From the NCBI GenBank assembly GCA_965223405.1, contig CBDCWO010000006.1, positions 682,001 through 746,000 of the forward strand: DNA of 64,000 nt, given 5' to 3'. The notes under the pieces were generated by a model. The model was not told the DNA's origin and searched no databases. It saw only the letters and a list, made by a program, of their open reading frames with translations. Position 1 is the stretch's first letter, and every line of letters begins with the position of its first letter. Source of the stretch: CBDCWO01 sp965223405 (GTDB lineage Bacteria; Bacteroidota; Bacteroidia; Chitinophagales; Saprospiraceae). This document shows, in pieces, positions 31,191-40,495 of the stretch. Made by a program: the position numbers and the translations under genes.

Positions 31191-31654
31191 TCCATCAGAT
31201 AATATACACCGGTATCTCCAATCTGCCTAAATCCCAACCTGGAATAGAGCGAAAGTGCCGGGTTGTTTTGTTCGACATGAATGCGTACTGGTTTTTCTAC
31301 GTTATGGGCTTCTTTTAGTATTTCCCTTAACAATTTGGTTCCAATTCCAATACCGCGATATGCGGGTAATAAAGCGATATCTATGATACGAAGCTCATCC
31401 TTCCGCCGATCAAGATATAACCTCCCGACTGGAATATCATTGACTAATAAAAGGGAAAATTCTGCCTCTCCAAAATTTTCCTTATAATAGGTATGTTGAG
31501 CGTGAAACTGTTGGTCCAGGAAAGCTTTTTTTTCATCCTCGTTCCAATGGGGAATGAGCTTCAATTCCTGACTTCGAGTAGATTCGTAGAGTTTTCTCAG
31601 AAAAGGCAAATCGGAAGGCTTGATGAATCGCTTTTGAATATGGACCGTTTCCAC
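31172..31654 (-). CDS. GNAT family N-acetyltransferase
   Basis: 160 residues from GTG 31654. Typical GNAT fold: an N-terminal FIKPSDLPFLRKLYESTR, the beta4 strand LRIIDIALLPAYRG, the acetyl-CoA-binding loop RGIGIGTKLL and a C-terminal NPALSLYSRLGFRQIGD with the common Tyr. Substrate unknown. It lies 42 bases after the third tail-collar gene and overlaps the DUF6916-like gene. The position suggests that it modifies a product of the cassette, though a free-standing role cannot be excluded. Confidence 0.85.
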   Translation of the reverse strand: METVHIQKRFIKPSDLPFLRKLYESTRSQELKLIPHWNEDEKKAFLDQQFHAQHTYYKENFGEAEFSLLLVNDIPVGRLYLDRRKDELRIIDIALLPAYRGIGIGTKLLREILKEAHNVEKPVRIHVEQNNPALSLYSRLGFRQIGDTGVYYLMEWNSEN

Positions 31655-31696
31655 ACTTGAGGAGATGTTTATCTTAATTAAATGGGTTTAGATCCA

Positions 31697-32221
31697 TCAA
31701 CTTCTGGAAGGATACAATCCCACTAATGCAATAATAAAATTCAAAGTCAAATAGGGCTGCAAATTGTTATGGGGTTGGCTACCTCCTGTTTCTGTCAACA
31801 CATTTACATTTAAGTTTACCAAATTTGCTGTCGCGTTAATTTGAAAGGCATCGGCACTAGCTCGTGTTAATGACCGATTTGGGCCTGGTGCTTGCAAATC
31901 GGCAGGATCGACTGCCACTCTCGTAATATGTTGATGATTTGGGATTTGTGCCTCAGTCAGGGTTACCATTTCCACTCCTCCCCTTTGACCTAATCGTCGC
32001 GAGGTCAATCCCGGTCCTCTACCCGGATGCATCGGGGCTCTGCCTTGCAGGTTTGGCAAAGCGGTGGTTGTTCGGCCATCTCCTCCGTATGTGGTCCCAA
32101 TTAATGAAAACAATGCTGTATTTTGGGCAACCGGAAGCAACTGCCCGTTACAAAACGCCCAGCCTCGGGGTGCAAAATTGCCGGCAAAGATTCGGATTTC
32201 AGCGATAAAGGGTTCTGACAT
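31697..32221 (-). CDS. Phage tail-collar domain protein 3 (microcystin-dependent-protein type)
   Basis: 174 residues from ATG 32221 (MSEPFIAEIRIFAG...); the open frame extends 12 codons upstream but both paralogues start at MSEPF. It has a tail-collar domain, NFAPRGWAFCNGQLLP near 15-30, then YGGDGRTTTALPNLQGRAP. A His-containing segment IPNHQHI follows, then a variable Ala/Asn-rich part (110-155), and it ends LNFIIALVGLYPSRS. Relatives include short tail-fibre proteins and MdpB. No other phage gene is nearby. It lies 10 bases after paralogue 2. Confidence 0.88.
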   Translation of the reverse strand: MSEPFIAEIRIFAGNFAPRGWAFCNGQLLPVAQNTALFSLIGTTYGGDGRTTTALPNLQGRAPMHPGRGPGLTSRRLGQRGGVEMVTLTEAQIPNHQHITRVAVDPADLQAPGPNRSLTRASADAFQINATANLVNLNVNVLTETGGSQPHNNLQPYLTLNFIIALVGLYPSRS

Positions 32222-32231
32222 GATTATTTGT

Positions 32232-32750
32232 TTAATTACGACTTGGATAGATTCCAACTAGAGCAACAATAAAATTAATACAAAGAAATGGTTGTAGGTT
32301 TGTGTGCGACCTACTGCCTCCTATAAAGGAGGATCCTGATGATGCCATATTGGCTACAGGAGAATCTTCAATATAAAGATCCACACTAGGGGAGTTCGAT
32401 ATAGTATTGTTCTCACCATCGCTGAGAGTTCCTGATGCTGATGAAGCCCTAAAAGTATGTTTGTGAGTTGCTAAAGTATTAGTAGTAATAGTAACATTTT
32501 CTGTACCTCCTTTTAGTCCGAGCCTTCTTGGGGATAATCCCGGACCTGAACCAGCATGAATGGGAATTCGTCCTCTCATTTCAGGTAGGCCAAAAGTTGT
32601 GCGACCATCTCCTCCGTAGATGGTCCCAAATAATGAAAACAAAGCATCATTCTGCGAAGTAGCTAATAACTGACCATCACAAAAGGCCCAGCCTCGGGGA
32701 GCAAAATTGCCAGCAAACATCCGAATCTCACCTACAAAGGGTTCTGACAT
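32232..32750 (-). CDS. Phage tail-collar domain protein 2
   Basis: 172 residues from ATG 32750 (MSEPFVGEIRMFAG...). Same layout as its two neighbours: NFAPRGWAFCDGQLLA, YGGDGRTTFGLPEMRGRIPIH, a His segment ATHKHTF, a Ser/Asn-rich variable part, and the end INFIVALVGIYPSRN. Conserved ends with a variable middle suggest a shared structural scaffold and a diversified tip (inference). It lies 23 bases after paralogue 1 and 10 bases before paralogue 3. Confidence 0.88.
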   Translation of the reverse strand: MSEPFVGEIRMFAGNFAPRGWAFCDGQLLATSQNDALFSLFGTIYGGDGRTTFGLPEMRGRIPIHAGSGPGLSPRRLGLKGGTENVTITTNTLATHKHTFRASSASGTLSDGENNTISNSPSVDLYIEDSPVANMASSGSSFIGGSRSHTNLQPFLCINFIVALVGIYPSRN

Positions 32751-32773
32751 ATGTCTAGGTTTTATTGAATAAA

Positions 32774-33292
32774 CTAATTTCTTGACGGGAAGAGACCACG
32801 TAAAGCAATGCAAAAATTTAATGCAATGTAAGGCATCATATTTTCATGGGCACTTCCGGATCCTACGTTCGGTATGGTCTCTGGATGCATATTTGTACTA
32901 TTAGCGGAATCATATGCAGCATATTGGTTAAGTCCTCTGGCTAAAACTTGTCCTGAAGCAACTCTGCTGTTGGCATTTGAACTTGAAGCCTTTACAACGT
33001 GACGGTGTATAGGTATTTCAGAGATTGTCAAAGTATGCGTTTCTTCACCACTTTTTTGTCCCAGAGTGTGATCCCCTCCTCCATTGCTTCTGCCCACATG
33101 GATTGGAACCCTCCCTCTAAGATCCGGTAAAGCAAATGAAGTACGTCCATCTCCTCCATATGTGGTACCCAATAGACTATATAAAGATTGATTTTGGTTG
33201 ATGGGTAATATCTGTCCGTCGCAAAAAGCCCAACCGCGAGGAGCAAAATTGAATCCTACTATTCGAACTTCAGCCAGGAAAGGTTCCGACAT
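32774..33292 (-). CDS. Phage tail-collar domain protein 1
   Basis: 172 residues from ATG 33292 (MSEPFLAEVRIVGF...). Tail-collar pattern: NFAPRGWAFCDGQILP, YGGDGRTSFALPDLRGRVPIH, His segment IPIHRHVV, a variable Ser/Asn-rich part, and the end LNFCIALRGLFPSRN. First of three tandem paralogues, 110 bases downstream of the 1540-residue beta-helix gene. No signal peptide is visible in any of the three, so how they would leave the cytoplasm, if they do, is open. Confidence 0.88.
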   Translation of the reverse strand: MSEPFLAEVRIVGFNFAPRGWAFCDGQILPINQNQSLYSLLGTTYGGDGRTSFALPDLRGRVPIHVGRSNGGGDHTLGQKSGEETHTLTISEIPIHRHVVKASSSNANSRVASGQVLARGLNQYAAYDSANSTNMHPETIPNVGSGSAHENMMPYIALNFCIALRGLFPSRN

Positions 33293-33402
33293 GATTTGAT
33301 TTTTTGGATTATGTATTATTTTCGATACCTACAAGAGGTTTATTTAATAAATAAATATAAAAAAAATGTCTTGATTTTGAAATTGTTCACTCAAATAATT
33401 TT

Positions 33403-36400
33403 TTAATTGTTAGTCGGGCAAGACATTCCTGTACCTGTAAATCCCGACCCAGCACATGGAAGCGAAGTATCGTGAGTTGCTGATCCAGATGGTGTACCTG
33501 TATTATTACCTTGAACAAAAGTAACTACTGCTGCATCATCCGTAATACTTCCTCCATATCCAGGCAAATTAATTCCAGTAGCAAATCTCTGTCTAATCCT
33601 GAAATCAGTAAAATATCCAGCCGGTATTCCACCGACTGGGATAAAGTCATTGCCAGTAATATGGGCACAAATTGTCCCATTATCACACGGAGGTCCAGAC
33701 GACGCTCCAGCTTGAATTAACAGCGAGACAAATGGATTTGAATTTGAATAGGCATTTATCGTATTATTTGTCAAAGTCAAAAATATATCTGCACTGCCAT
33801 CTCTTGTAATGGCCCGGATTGCATAATCCGCATCGAAGCCATTTATTGTATTTCCATTAATCGTAGCATAACTGTTCCCTGCTCCATTAGCTACTAGATC
33901 AATTCCACCACCATCTCCATTAATTGTATTGCTGTTTATCATTCCAACAAATTCACCGGTCCCACCTGCCACCAATGAAGTACCAAGGTTTACATTGATA
34001 GCAGTTCCCTGATTGTCATTGATGCCATTACCGGAAATATCATAATTTACTTCTCCGTTATAATCTCCTGAGCATGAAATGGTGATCCCTGATCCCAGAA
34101 CCGTTGTCACTGTATTCATTGTATTGTTTCGAATATTTACAGTTAAATCGGCGTTATCATCCATCGCAGTCTGTACATGATCGCCATCACTAGTTAAGAA
34201 ATCATTGTTGTCAATATTCACAGTCATATCTGCTGACATTTGCCCTTCTATCAAAATACCATCGTTGCCCTGACCAACCATCCCTTTACCTGCTCTTTGG
34301 ATAGTATTCGCTTCTCCCATAGCCGGGCTACCTACATTTAAGGTCAATGCCGTGGAACTATTATTCCAAACGTAAAGGTTATTATGTCTGGCATCTTCAA
34401 TAGTATTTCCTTTTATATTGCATGTACCTAATAAATTATAGAAGCGGATATTATCTTCATCTATCTCATCACCATGATTATCAATAAAGCTATTTAACAG
34501 ATTAAGACCGGTAACATTATTGCCAATGATTCCAAATTGCCCATTTTGAGTTGTTATATTTAATAAGTTAACGGTATTCACGTTATTGAGAAATACAGAT
34601 GAATTACAACCTGTGATACCAACTAATGGAGTACCACATGGCCCCGGTCCATCCACTGTAGCGCAATTAATGAAGTCCACATTGCTAATAGTGATAGGCC
34701 CAGAATTGGTTGCTTCTAAACCACGTGCTGTGCAATTTTGGATCAGCCCTCCGCTTTGATTAGTAGTTCCGGTTCCAGTTATTGTAAAAGTACCGGTACC
34801 TGTTGTATTCAAAATAATTCCATCCACTGGTCCTCCTCCTGACCCCACTGAAACACTTTGCCAGGTAACACCACTAGCACCAATAGTGGAATTACTTATT
34901 TCGATAGCGGTTGCGGATGTGGTTGATATTATGTTATTTGCACCGACAATATTTACTGTTCCACCAGATATTGAACGCAATGCGGTTTGAGTGGTGGTGT
35001 TCAAAGACAATGTACCTGCAAAAGTAGATGTTCCAGTATTGGCATTCAAATCAATTCCTCTTGCTGCATTGTTTTGTGTAATAGTCCCATTAAACGTGAT
35101 GTTTGCCGAACTGTTATTTGCCACAAATGCAGGTCCTGAGGGATTAGTTATTGAAGAATTGGCGCTAAATCCAAAAGTTCCTCCTGATCCATTCAGAATA
35201 TCTATCCCAGCATCACCTCCATTCAGTCCTGTTGTGCCGTTAAAATTATAATTTCCATCAGCGTTATTAAACTGCAAGCCGGTTCCATTAGTTGCATTTA
35301 TCATGCCGGTTTGAAAAGTGATCGTACCATTGTGACCATTTTGTATGTTTACAACAGGGGCATTGGAAGTTTGTGTGATACTCCCATTATAGGTGAATGT
35401 AATGGACCCACCATCAATATCCAAAATAGAGCCTGTAGAATTTTGCATCATTCCAATTCCACCATTGATTATTCCTGTGGTATTTTGTAATCGAATTCCA
35501 TTAGATCCTCCTTGTGTTGATATTTGATTGAACACCACATCTAAGGCTCCTGAAGTATTCACGTCTAATCCTCCTCCCAGCGTGTTTATAATTGAGGAAA
35601 AATTAATGGTCAAATTACCAACGGCTCCACCTGAAAGAGAAAACAATGCCACACTTCCAAAGACAATACCGCCAAGAGTATCATTTTGTGCTAAACTGAC
35701 TTGGCCGTTGATTGTTGGCATCGTTCCGGCTACCTGTATCAGAGATCCATCCAGGGGACAGTTCCAGGCTACTCCTTCTCCTAATAATTTTTGATTGTTT
35801 TTGAGGGTTATTCCAGTTGGATAGGTCCCGGCAAATACGAAAATGTAATCACCTGCCGAACTAGCTGCCTCAGCTGCTGCAAGAGTTGGAAATGGATCGC
35901 TAAAACTACCAGCGGCTCCCATAGATCCTCCATCATCTACAAACCAATAAGCGATATCAATATTTAACAGTACTTTGGCAGAATCTACCGAAATACCGCC
36001 ATTATCATCTATGATTTTATAAAAGAACGAATCTACCGCACCGGTAGCACATGTTGCCTCGTAAATAAAGCTACCATCCGCATTTACCGTTAGTTTACTT
36101 CCGGAGCTTAACGTGATTTCCATTCCTACATTTGCGGTCATCCCATTGACTGAATAAACCGTCCGGGTGGATCCCATATCCACGTCAGTATCATTCGTCA
36201 ATATACCGGGTGCCGGATGATTGTAATTCATGTCCTGAGGTACAGTCATAATGTCATCATCAACCGCCACCGGTAGATCGTTGATACCATTGATGGTCAG
36301 TGTTACAGTTGTCGTTTGACCAGGTTGCATACAGGTCATGTCTCCATCACTAACAGTATACATATAGGTATCCATCCCCACACTACCCATATTCAACGTA

Positions 36401-38025
36401 TCGTAGTTCCCATTGGGATCATAAGCGTACGATCCATCACTATTTTGGGTTAATAAAGCCCCAGAAGCCAATGCAATTTGCATTCCTACACTGGCCGGAT
36501 TCCCGTTTACCGCTGAAACCATGAGCATATCCATTTCAGCATCCATATCATTAGTGAGTACATTGCCAGTCATGGTGGCAGTGTCTTCACTGGTCGTAAA
36601 TCCGTCCATTCCAGCTACCGGACAATCATTGACGGCAGTTACGGAAATATCTCTGGTTATTGTATTACTATTGATATCTCCATCATTGACCGTAAAGCTC
36701 ACGGTGCGAGTCATGGTATTGGGATCCTGACTTGAATTGTTATACTGAATTTGGCGAAGAGCCGTTTGATAATTTGCCACGGAAGAGGTTCCGGTCAAGG
36801 TAATAGAGCCATTAGCTGCATTAAAGGCTCCGGCTGCAATTCCTCCCGGAAGAACTCCACTGACTGATAATAGATCTTCCCCCATTACGTAGGCACCGGT
36901 AATTTGGATTATTCCACTTTCAAGATTTACATCGTCCGGATCCGACGCGGTAATAGTTGCGGTTATCTGTATCGCTCCACCGTCTTCCATAAATGCAGCT
37001 GCACTCATCTCAATATTGGCCAATACCGGAGGCATGTTCATCGAAATGGTAGCTATCGCCGAATCGGTAAATCCTTCGGAGTCTATTATTTTATAGGCAA
37101 AGGTATCCGCTGAGGTACCGGTAAAGCCGGTAGAATCGTAGACGAAACTTCCATCTGCCATTACCGTAACAGTGGCTCCGTAAAGGGTAGTCTGCGGAAC
37201 TCCAACTGCACCTCCGGCCGCTTCTTGAACCGTTAAATTTTCATTATAGGGTGGATTGGGTAGCACATCATTAATATCCAGGTCATTAGATAACAATCCA
37301 TTCGCTGCGGAAACCACTAACGTATTGGTTATGAAGGGAAAGGTATCTGAAATGGCTAAAGGGGTGGCCCGGATGCTGCTGGGATCCAAGGAGGTGTTAG
37401 GATCCATAGAACGATTGATCGACAAGTCTGTGGCGCTCATATCTCCTGTGTTGGTAATCGTCAGGGTGTATTCTAAAGTATCTCCGGGATTGGGGACCAA
37501 ATTACCATTATTGTCAATTATCAAATTGTCTTCCAAGGTTACCTCTACCATTGCTGCCAACACAAACAAACTGTAATACTCTGATTCCAAGGGCTCTCCC
37601 TGAAATGTAAGAGAACTATACGAGGCTACTTCCATTTTTAAAGGCACATTCATCGTTGCAGTGGTAGGGACTTCAATTATGCCTTGATGAATACCGGATT
37701 GCTTTGAAGACCTGTAAATCACTTCGGATAAAGGATTGAACCTTCCGTCGTGATTCCAATCCACCATAATTTGCAAAAACTCTTGATTCGAACCTGTGAG
37801 GATTTCAAATGGATATTGATTTCCCGGAACAACTTTGGAAAAAATTCTTTGTGAAAAATCTTGTTTCTTTTGCTTGGTAAGATGTGGAACCTGCGAATAA
37901 TGATCAATATTCGCTATGGTGACTTTTCGTATACCAGCCTCATTTTTAGTTACCTGGGCCTGCAGCGACAGGCTGGTTAGGAACATTAAACATAGCAAGG
38001 TAATAATATTGGTTTTTCTCTTCAC
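33403..38025 (-). CDS. 1540-residue surface protein: cadherin-like repeats and parallel beta-helix
   Basis: Start is GTG 38025; signal peptide MKRKTNIITLLCLMFLTSLSLQAQ. After a GEVED-like start (VDWNHDGRFNP near 90) comes a DUF11-type segment (DTLEYTLTITNTGDMSATDL), then cadherin-like/VCBS-type repeats of about 100 residues each (DGSFVYDSTGF; DGSYAYDPNGNY; DGSFIYEATC). From about residue 690 onwards the sequence is a long Asn/Gly/Thr-rich right-handed beta-helix (FVDDGGSMGAAGSFSDPFP, then many NNxI/ITGN turns). It ends SLPCAGSGFTGTGMSCPTNN without a T9SS sorting domain, unlike the other giant protein here. Likely a surface adhesin-like protein. It heads the tail-collar cassette together with the small gene at 38176. 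Confidence 0.85.
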   Translation of the reverse strand: MKRKTNIITLLCLMFLTSLSLQAQVTKNEAGIRKVTIANIDHYSQVPHLTKQKKQDFSQRIFSKVVPGNQYPFEILTGSNQEFLQIMVDWNHDGRFNPLSEVIYRSSKQSGIHQGIIEVPTTATMNVPLKMEVASYSSLTFQGEPLESEYYSLFVLAAMVEVTLEDNLIIDNNGNLVPNPGDTLEYTLTITNTGDMSATDLSINRSMDPNTSLDPSSIRATPLAISDTFPFITNTLVVSAANGLLSNDLDINDVLPNPPYNENLTVQEAAGGAVGVPQTTLYGATVTVMADGSFVYDSTGFTGTSADTFAYKIIDSEGFTDSAIATISMNMPPVLANIEMSAAAFMEDGGAIQITATITASDPDDVNLESGIIQITGAYVMGEDLLSVSGVLPGGIAAGAFNAANGSITLTGTSSVANYQTALRQIQYNNSSQDPNTMTRTVSFTVNDGDINSNTITRDISVTAVNDCPVAGMDGFTTSEDTATMTGNVLTNDMDAEMDMLMVSAVNGNPASVGMQIALASGALLTQNSDGSYAYDPNGNYDTLNMGSVGMDTYMYTVSDGDMTCMQPGQTTTVTLTINGINDLPVAVDDDIMTVPQDMNYNHPAPGILTNDTDVDMGSTRTVYSVNGMTANVGMEITLSSGSKLTVNADGSFIYEATCATGAVDSFFYKIIDDNGGISVDSAKVLLNIDIAYWFVDDGGSMGAAGSFSDPFPTLAAAEAASSAGDYIFVFAGTYPTGITLKNNQKLLGEGVAWNCPLDGSLIQVAGTMPTINGQVSLAQNDTLGGIVFGSVALFSLSGGAVGNLTINFSSIINTLGGGLDVNTSGALDVVFNQISTQGGSNGIRLQNTTGIINGGIGMMQNSTGSILDIDGGSITFTYNGSITQTSNAPVVNIQNGHNGTITFQTGMINATNGTGLQFNNADGNYNFNGTTGLNGGDAGIDILNGSGGTFGFSANSSITNPSGPAFVANNSSANITFNGTITQNNAARGIDLNANTGTSTFAGTLSLNTTTQTALRSISGGTVNIVGANNIISTTSATAIEISNSTIGASGVTWQSVSVGSGGGPVDGIILNTTGTGTFTITGTGTTNQSGGLIQNCTARGLEATNSGPITISNVDFINCATVDGPGPCGTPLVGITGCNSSVFLNNVNTVNLLNITTQNGQFGIIGNNVTGLNLLNSFIDNHGDEIDEDNIRFYNLLGTCNIKGNTIEDARHNNLYVWNNSSTALTLNVGSPAMGEANTIQRAGKGMVGQGNDGILIEGQMSADMTVNIDNNDFLTSDGDHVQTAMDDNADLTVNIRNNTMNTVTTVLGSGITISCSGDYNGEVNYDISGNGINDNQGTAINVNLGTSLVAGGTGEFVGMINSNTINGDGGGIDLVANGAGNSYATINGNTINGFDADYAIRAITRDGSADIFLTLTNNTINAYSNSNPFVSLLIQAGASSGPPCDNGTICAHITGNDFIPVGGIPAGYFTDFRIRQRFATGINLPGYGGSITDDAAVVTFVQGNNTGTPSGSATHDTSLPCAGSGFTGTGMSCPTNN

Positions 38026-38175
38026 GGGTAATGATGTTTTTTACCAAATAAGATATTAATCTTAAAAAGGAATATTTTGCAAAATACCGATTTATTTTCC
38101 TTTCTTGAAAATACTGATTCAAAATTTATCTTTGTAGGATAGTTGGAGTTATATTCCATAAAACAAACTATCTCA

Positions 38176-38511
38176 TTATCCCATAATTGTCCGCTGGCCT
38201 TTTTGATCATGGATCAGCCAAATCTCATTTCCTAATTTGTTTTTAAAAGAATATTTATAATACGCTCCATCAATGGAATGCACAGCATCCTCTACGCAAC
38301 AAAAAAAATCCCTACAATAACCGGACTCCACCTCAAGATGAGCTAAATTGGTTTCCATTTCACTACTAAATTCGGAAAGATGGTTTTTTATAACCAAAGG
38401 TAAACTTGTCCTTAAACCCCTTGGCATTTGAGGCTTCAGAAACAGATTACTGGTAAGTACCGTGGGCACTGCATAAACAAATAAATTCAGCGCCTTTCTT
38501 CTGGTATACAT
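38176..38511 (-). CDS. Small exported-looking protein with three cysteines
   Basis: 111 residues. The N-terminus MYTRRKALNLFVYAVPTVLT resembles a signal or membrane anchor with twin arginines. Cysteines fall at 66, 71 and 72 (YCRDFFCC), and the C-terminal half (YYKYSFKNKLGNEIWLIHD) is beta-like. I do not recognise the family. It is encoded 150 bases upstream of the 1540-residue gene on the same strand and may belong to the same transcription unit. An overlapping 62-codon frame at 38022-38210 looks like a shadow. Confidence 0.5.
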   Translation of the reverse strand: MYTRRKALNLFVYAVPTVLTSNLFLKPQMPRGLRTSLPLVIKNHLSEFSSEMETNLAHLEVESGYCRDFFCCVEDAVHSIDGAYYKYSFKNKLGNEIWLIHDQKGQRTIMG

Positions 38512-38832
38512 GGGATAAAATTTATTATAACAAGGTAAGTATATATTTAAAGCTTTAATAATCTTTATTCAATGAATTAACTTGTTTCCCGAATTTCGAA
38601 TTCATCATTCAAATTACAACGCAAGGATATTGAACCTTAAATTTTATAAGATTTTGCATACTAATACTGGAGCTCCGGACAATTACATGTAAATTGAGCT
38701 CTTTCGTAAATAGACATTTGTTGTTTTTTCTCAACGGTCATAACTCTCAATATTCTCTTTACCGGCTATTCCCTTTTAGGAATCGGCTGTAAACTAAATT
38801 GGAACATAACATTACCCAAAAAACAAAGGACT
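38512..38832. other. Divergent intergenic region
   Basis: 321 bases, AT-rich, between divergent genes. It should hold both promoters, but I find no full TAnnTTTG box on either strand and no other structure. Confidence 0.4.
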
Positions 38833-39786
38833 ATGATTATTAATACCAGAATTGGAGTAGTTGGAGGTAAAGAGCATGCCAAATTATTAGTCCGTGAAGC
38901 CAACAAATGGAATTTGGACATGTGGATTATGGACTCCTCTTTTGGGGATCCAGCTGCCAGAGCAACCAATCAATTCATCGAAGGGGATGTATCCGAATTG
39001 GATCAGATTTATGCTTTAGGAAAACATGTAGAGATTATTACCTGCCTGGATCCGGTTGTCCCCATTTCGGCCTTACAAAAATTGGAAAATGAAGGCAAGG
39101 AGGTTTATCCACAATCGAGTATTTTGAGGCAATTAGTTCAGAACCGCAATAACCTATTTTCGAGTTTCGGGATAAAAGTTAGCTCCATTCAGGAGATTCG
39201 TTCCGGATGTAAAATCCTTACTGTTGTAGGTAATAGGAACGAAGCAGGAAACACCTCATTGTTTCCGATTTTAACTACCATTCCCGCTTCAGATCCAGTA
39301 GATGTTTACAGCACCACACATATTCGTATCAATTCAGCCCATCTTGAATTAATCAAGCAAATATCCACCAATATTCTTACCGACTTGAATCTTGTCGGCA
39401 CCCTAACCCTGCGCTTTCTCGTTGACTTAACACAAAATATTTCCGGATTATCCATTGATCCTTTTCTGACACAGGAAGGTAGTTTTACTCTGGATTCATG
39501 TTCCATTTCTCAATACGAACAACATATCCGCTCTATCATGAATCTTCCTCTTATGTCCGTAAAACATCCTCATCGAATCTTCCATTTAGCCCTGATATCC
39601 CAAACCGATCCGGAGAGAGAACGGATCGTGTCACAAATACCGGAAATCCTAGCTCAGGAAAATATTCACTGTTACATTTATGGTGGTCAAATGTACCCTG
39701 TCACAGGGCATATTACCATCATAGAAGATGATGAAGAACAGGGTATTAAACGTGTTCGGGAATTACAAAAAATGTTATTTCAATAA
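38833..39786 (+). CDS. PurK-like protein lacking the ATP-grasp core (probable pseudoenzyme)
   Basis: 317 residues; PurK (N5-carboxyaminoimidazole ribonucleotide synthase) is usually 355-380. The N-terminal third follows the PurK pre-ATP-grasp fold: RIGVVGGKEHAKLLVREA, a DPAARATNQFIEGD stretch and VYPQSSILRQLVQNR. The ATP-binding subdomain with its GGYDGRG loop is missing: after SSIQEIRSG the sequence jumps to KILTVVGNRNEAG, equivalent to EVSLVGARGFDG in E. coli PurK. The C-terminal part keeps SCSISQYEQHIRSIMNLPL and GGQMYPVTGHITI. Where PurK has MECF and INELAPRVHNSGH, this protein has TLRFLV and LSIDPFLTQEGSF, so the metal-binding Glu residues are lost. It is unlikely to carboxylate AIR. The frame is intact, so it is a divergent paralogue rather than a decayed gene. 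Confidence 0.7.
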   Translation: MIINTRIGVVGGKEHAKLLVREANKWNLDMWIMDSSFGDPAARATNQFIEGDVSELDQIYALGKHVEIITCLDPVVPISALQKLENEGKEVYPQSSILRQLVQNRNNLFSSFGIKVSSIQEIRSGCKILTVVGNRNEAGNTSLFPILTTIPASDPVDVYSTTHIRINSAHLELIKQISTNILTDLNLVGTLTLRFLVDLTQNISGLSIDPFLTQEGSFTLDSCSISQYEQHIRSIMNLPLMSVKHPHRIFHLALISQTDPERERIVSQIPEILAQENIHCYIYGGQMYPVTGHITIIEDDEEQGIKRVRELQKMLFQ

Positions 39787-39947
39787 AGCAATTGATCGTT
39801 TTTAATAATCATTCCATGCTATGAATTCTGATGTACCATTTTGGCCCATATTTTCAAATTGTCCGGGGTTAACTATTTCATGTAACACATAAATTGTGTA
39901 TATTGGATTCATAATACTATTTCATTAACCTCAAAAACAAGTAAATA

Positions 39948-40475
39948 ATGGCTACTCCACAAGAACAACCTTTAACGATACAGACTAGCATATATCATAA
40001 TTATGGCAGCATCATTGTCATAGGCTCCAATCATCTTTACGCTAAAAGCTCTAACGACAGTTGCTATTGGATAGTCATTCTGGATCGATTGGACCTGTCG
40101 GTTAAGGAGAACTTTACTTTTACGGACAATTCAGCTATTCCAAGTCAATTAAATCCTTATTTGGGAAATACACGGTTTATAATGATCTTGAATACCCAAA
40201 ATTTAGCTTCAAACAACTTACCTCAGGGGAAGTTATATGATTTTTTGATTTCCGAAGGTGCTGGTTCAGCATTAAACAAAGCGGAGCAAGTGTTTGAAGC
40301 ACTAAATTGCGGCACCTTTGGTGCCATGGGTTATACCCTCACTGCGGTATTAGGACGAGACGGAACACCGGGATTTGAATTTATGGAGTTCATCAATGGT
40401 GTTATGGTCAATACGCTACATTTAGACCCGGTGAAAGTTGAAAATGAATATTGGTACACTCCCATTGTCCATTAA
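39948..40475 (+). CDS. Unknown 175-residue protein (possible ILEI/FAM3-like domain)
   Basis: No signal peptide or membrane helix. The sequence alternates beta-like strands (YGSIIVIGSNHLY; CYWIVILDRLDL; RFIMILNT) and a helix with NKAEQVFEALNCGTFGAMGY. The order of strands, the GK-L-DFLIxEGAG stretch and the late GAMGYTLTAVLG loosely recall the ILEI/FAM3 domain, which is known in some glycan-related proteins; I hold this at low confidence. It sits 161 bases after the PurK-like gene and 20 bases before the glycosyltransferase, so it is probably co-transcribed with the latter. Confidence 0.6.
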   Translation: MATPQEQPLTIQTSIYHNYGSIIVIGSNHLYAKSSNDSCYWIVILDRLDLSVKENFTFTDNSAIPSQLNPYLGNTRFIMILNTQNLASNNLPQGKLYDFLISEGAGSALNKAEQVFEALNCGTFGAMGYTLTAVLGRDGTPGFEFMEFINGVMVNTLHLDPVKVENEYWYTPIVH

Positions 40476-40495
40476 TCCATTCTACCCCGTCCAAC

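Noticed and set aside
30852..33292. Prophage remnant, because of the tail-collar domains
   Set aside because: No other phage gene is present and the proteins match the bacterial MdpB-like group.
38022..38210. Separate 62-codon gene
   Set aside because: Overlaps two better-supported genes and has no recognisable features.
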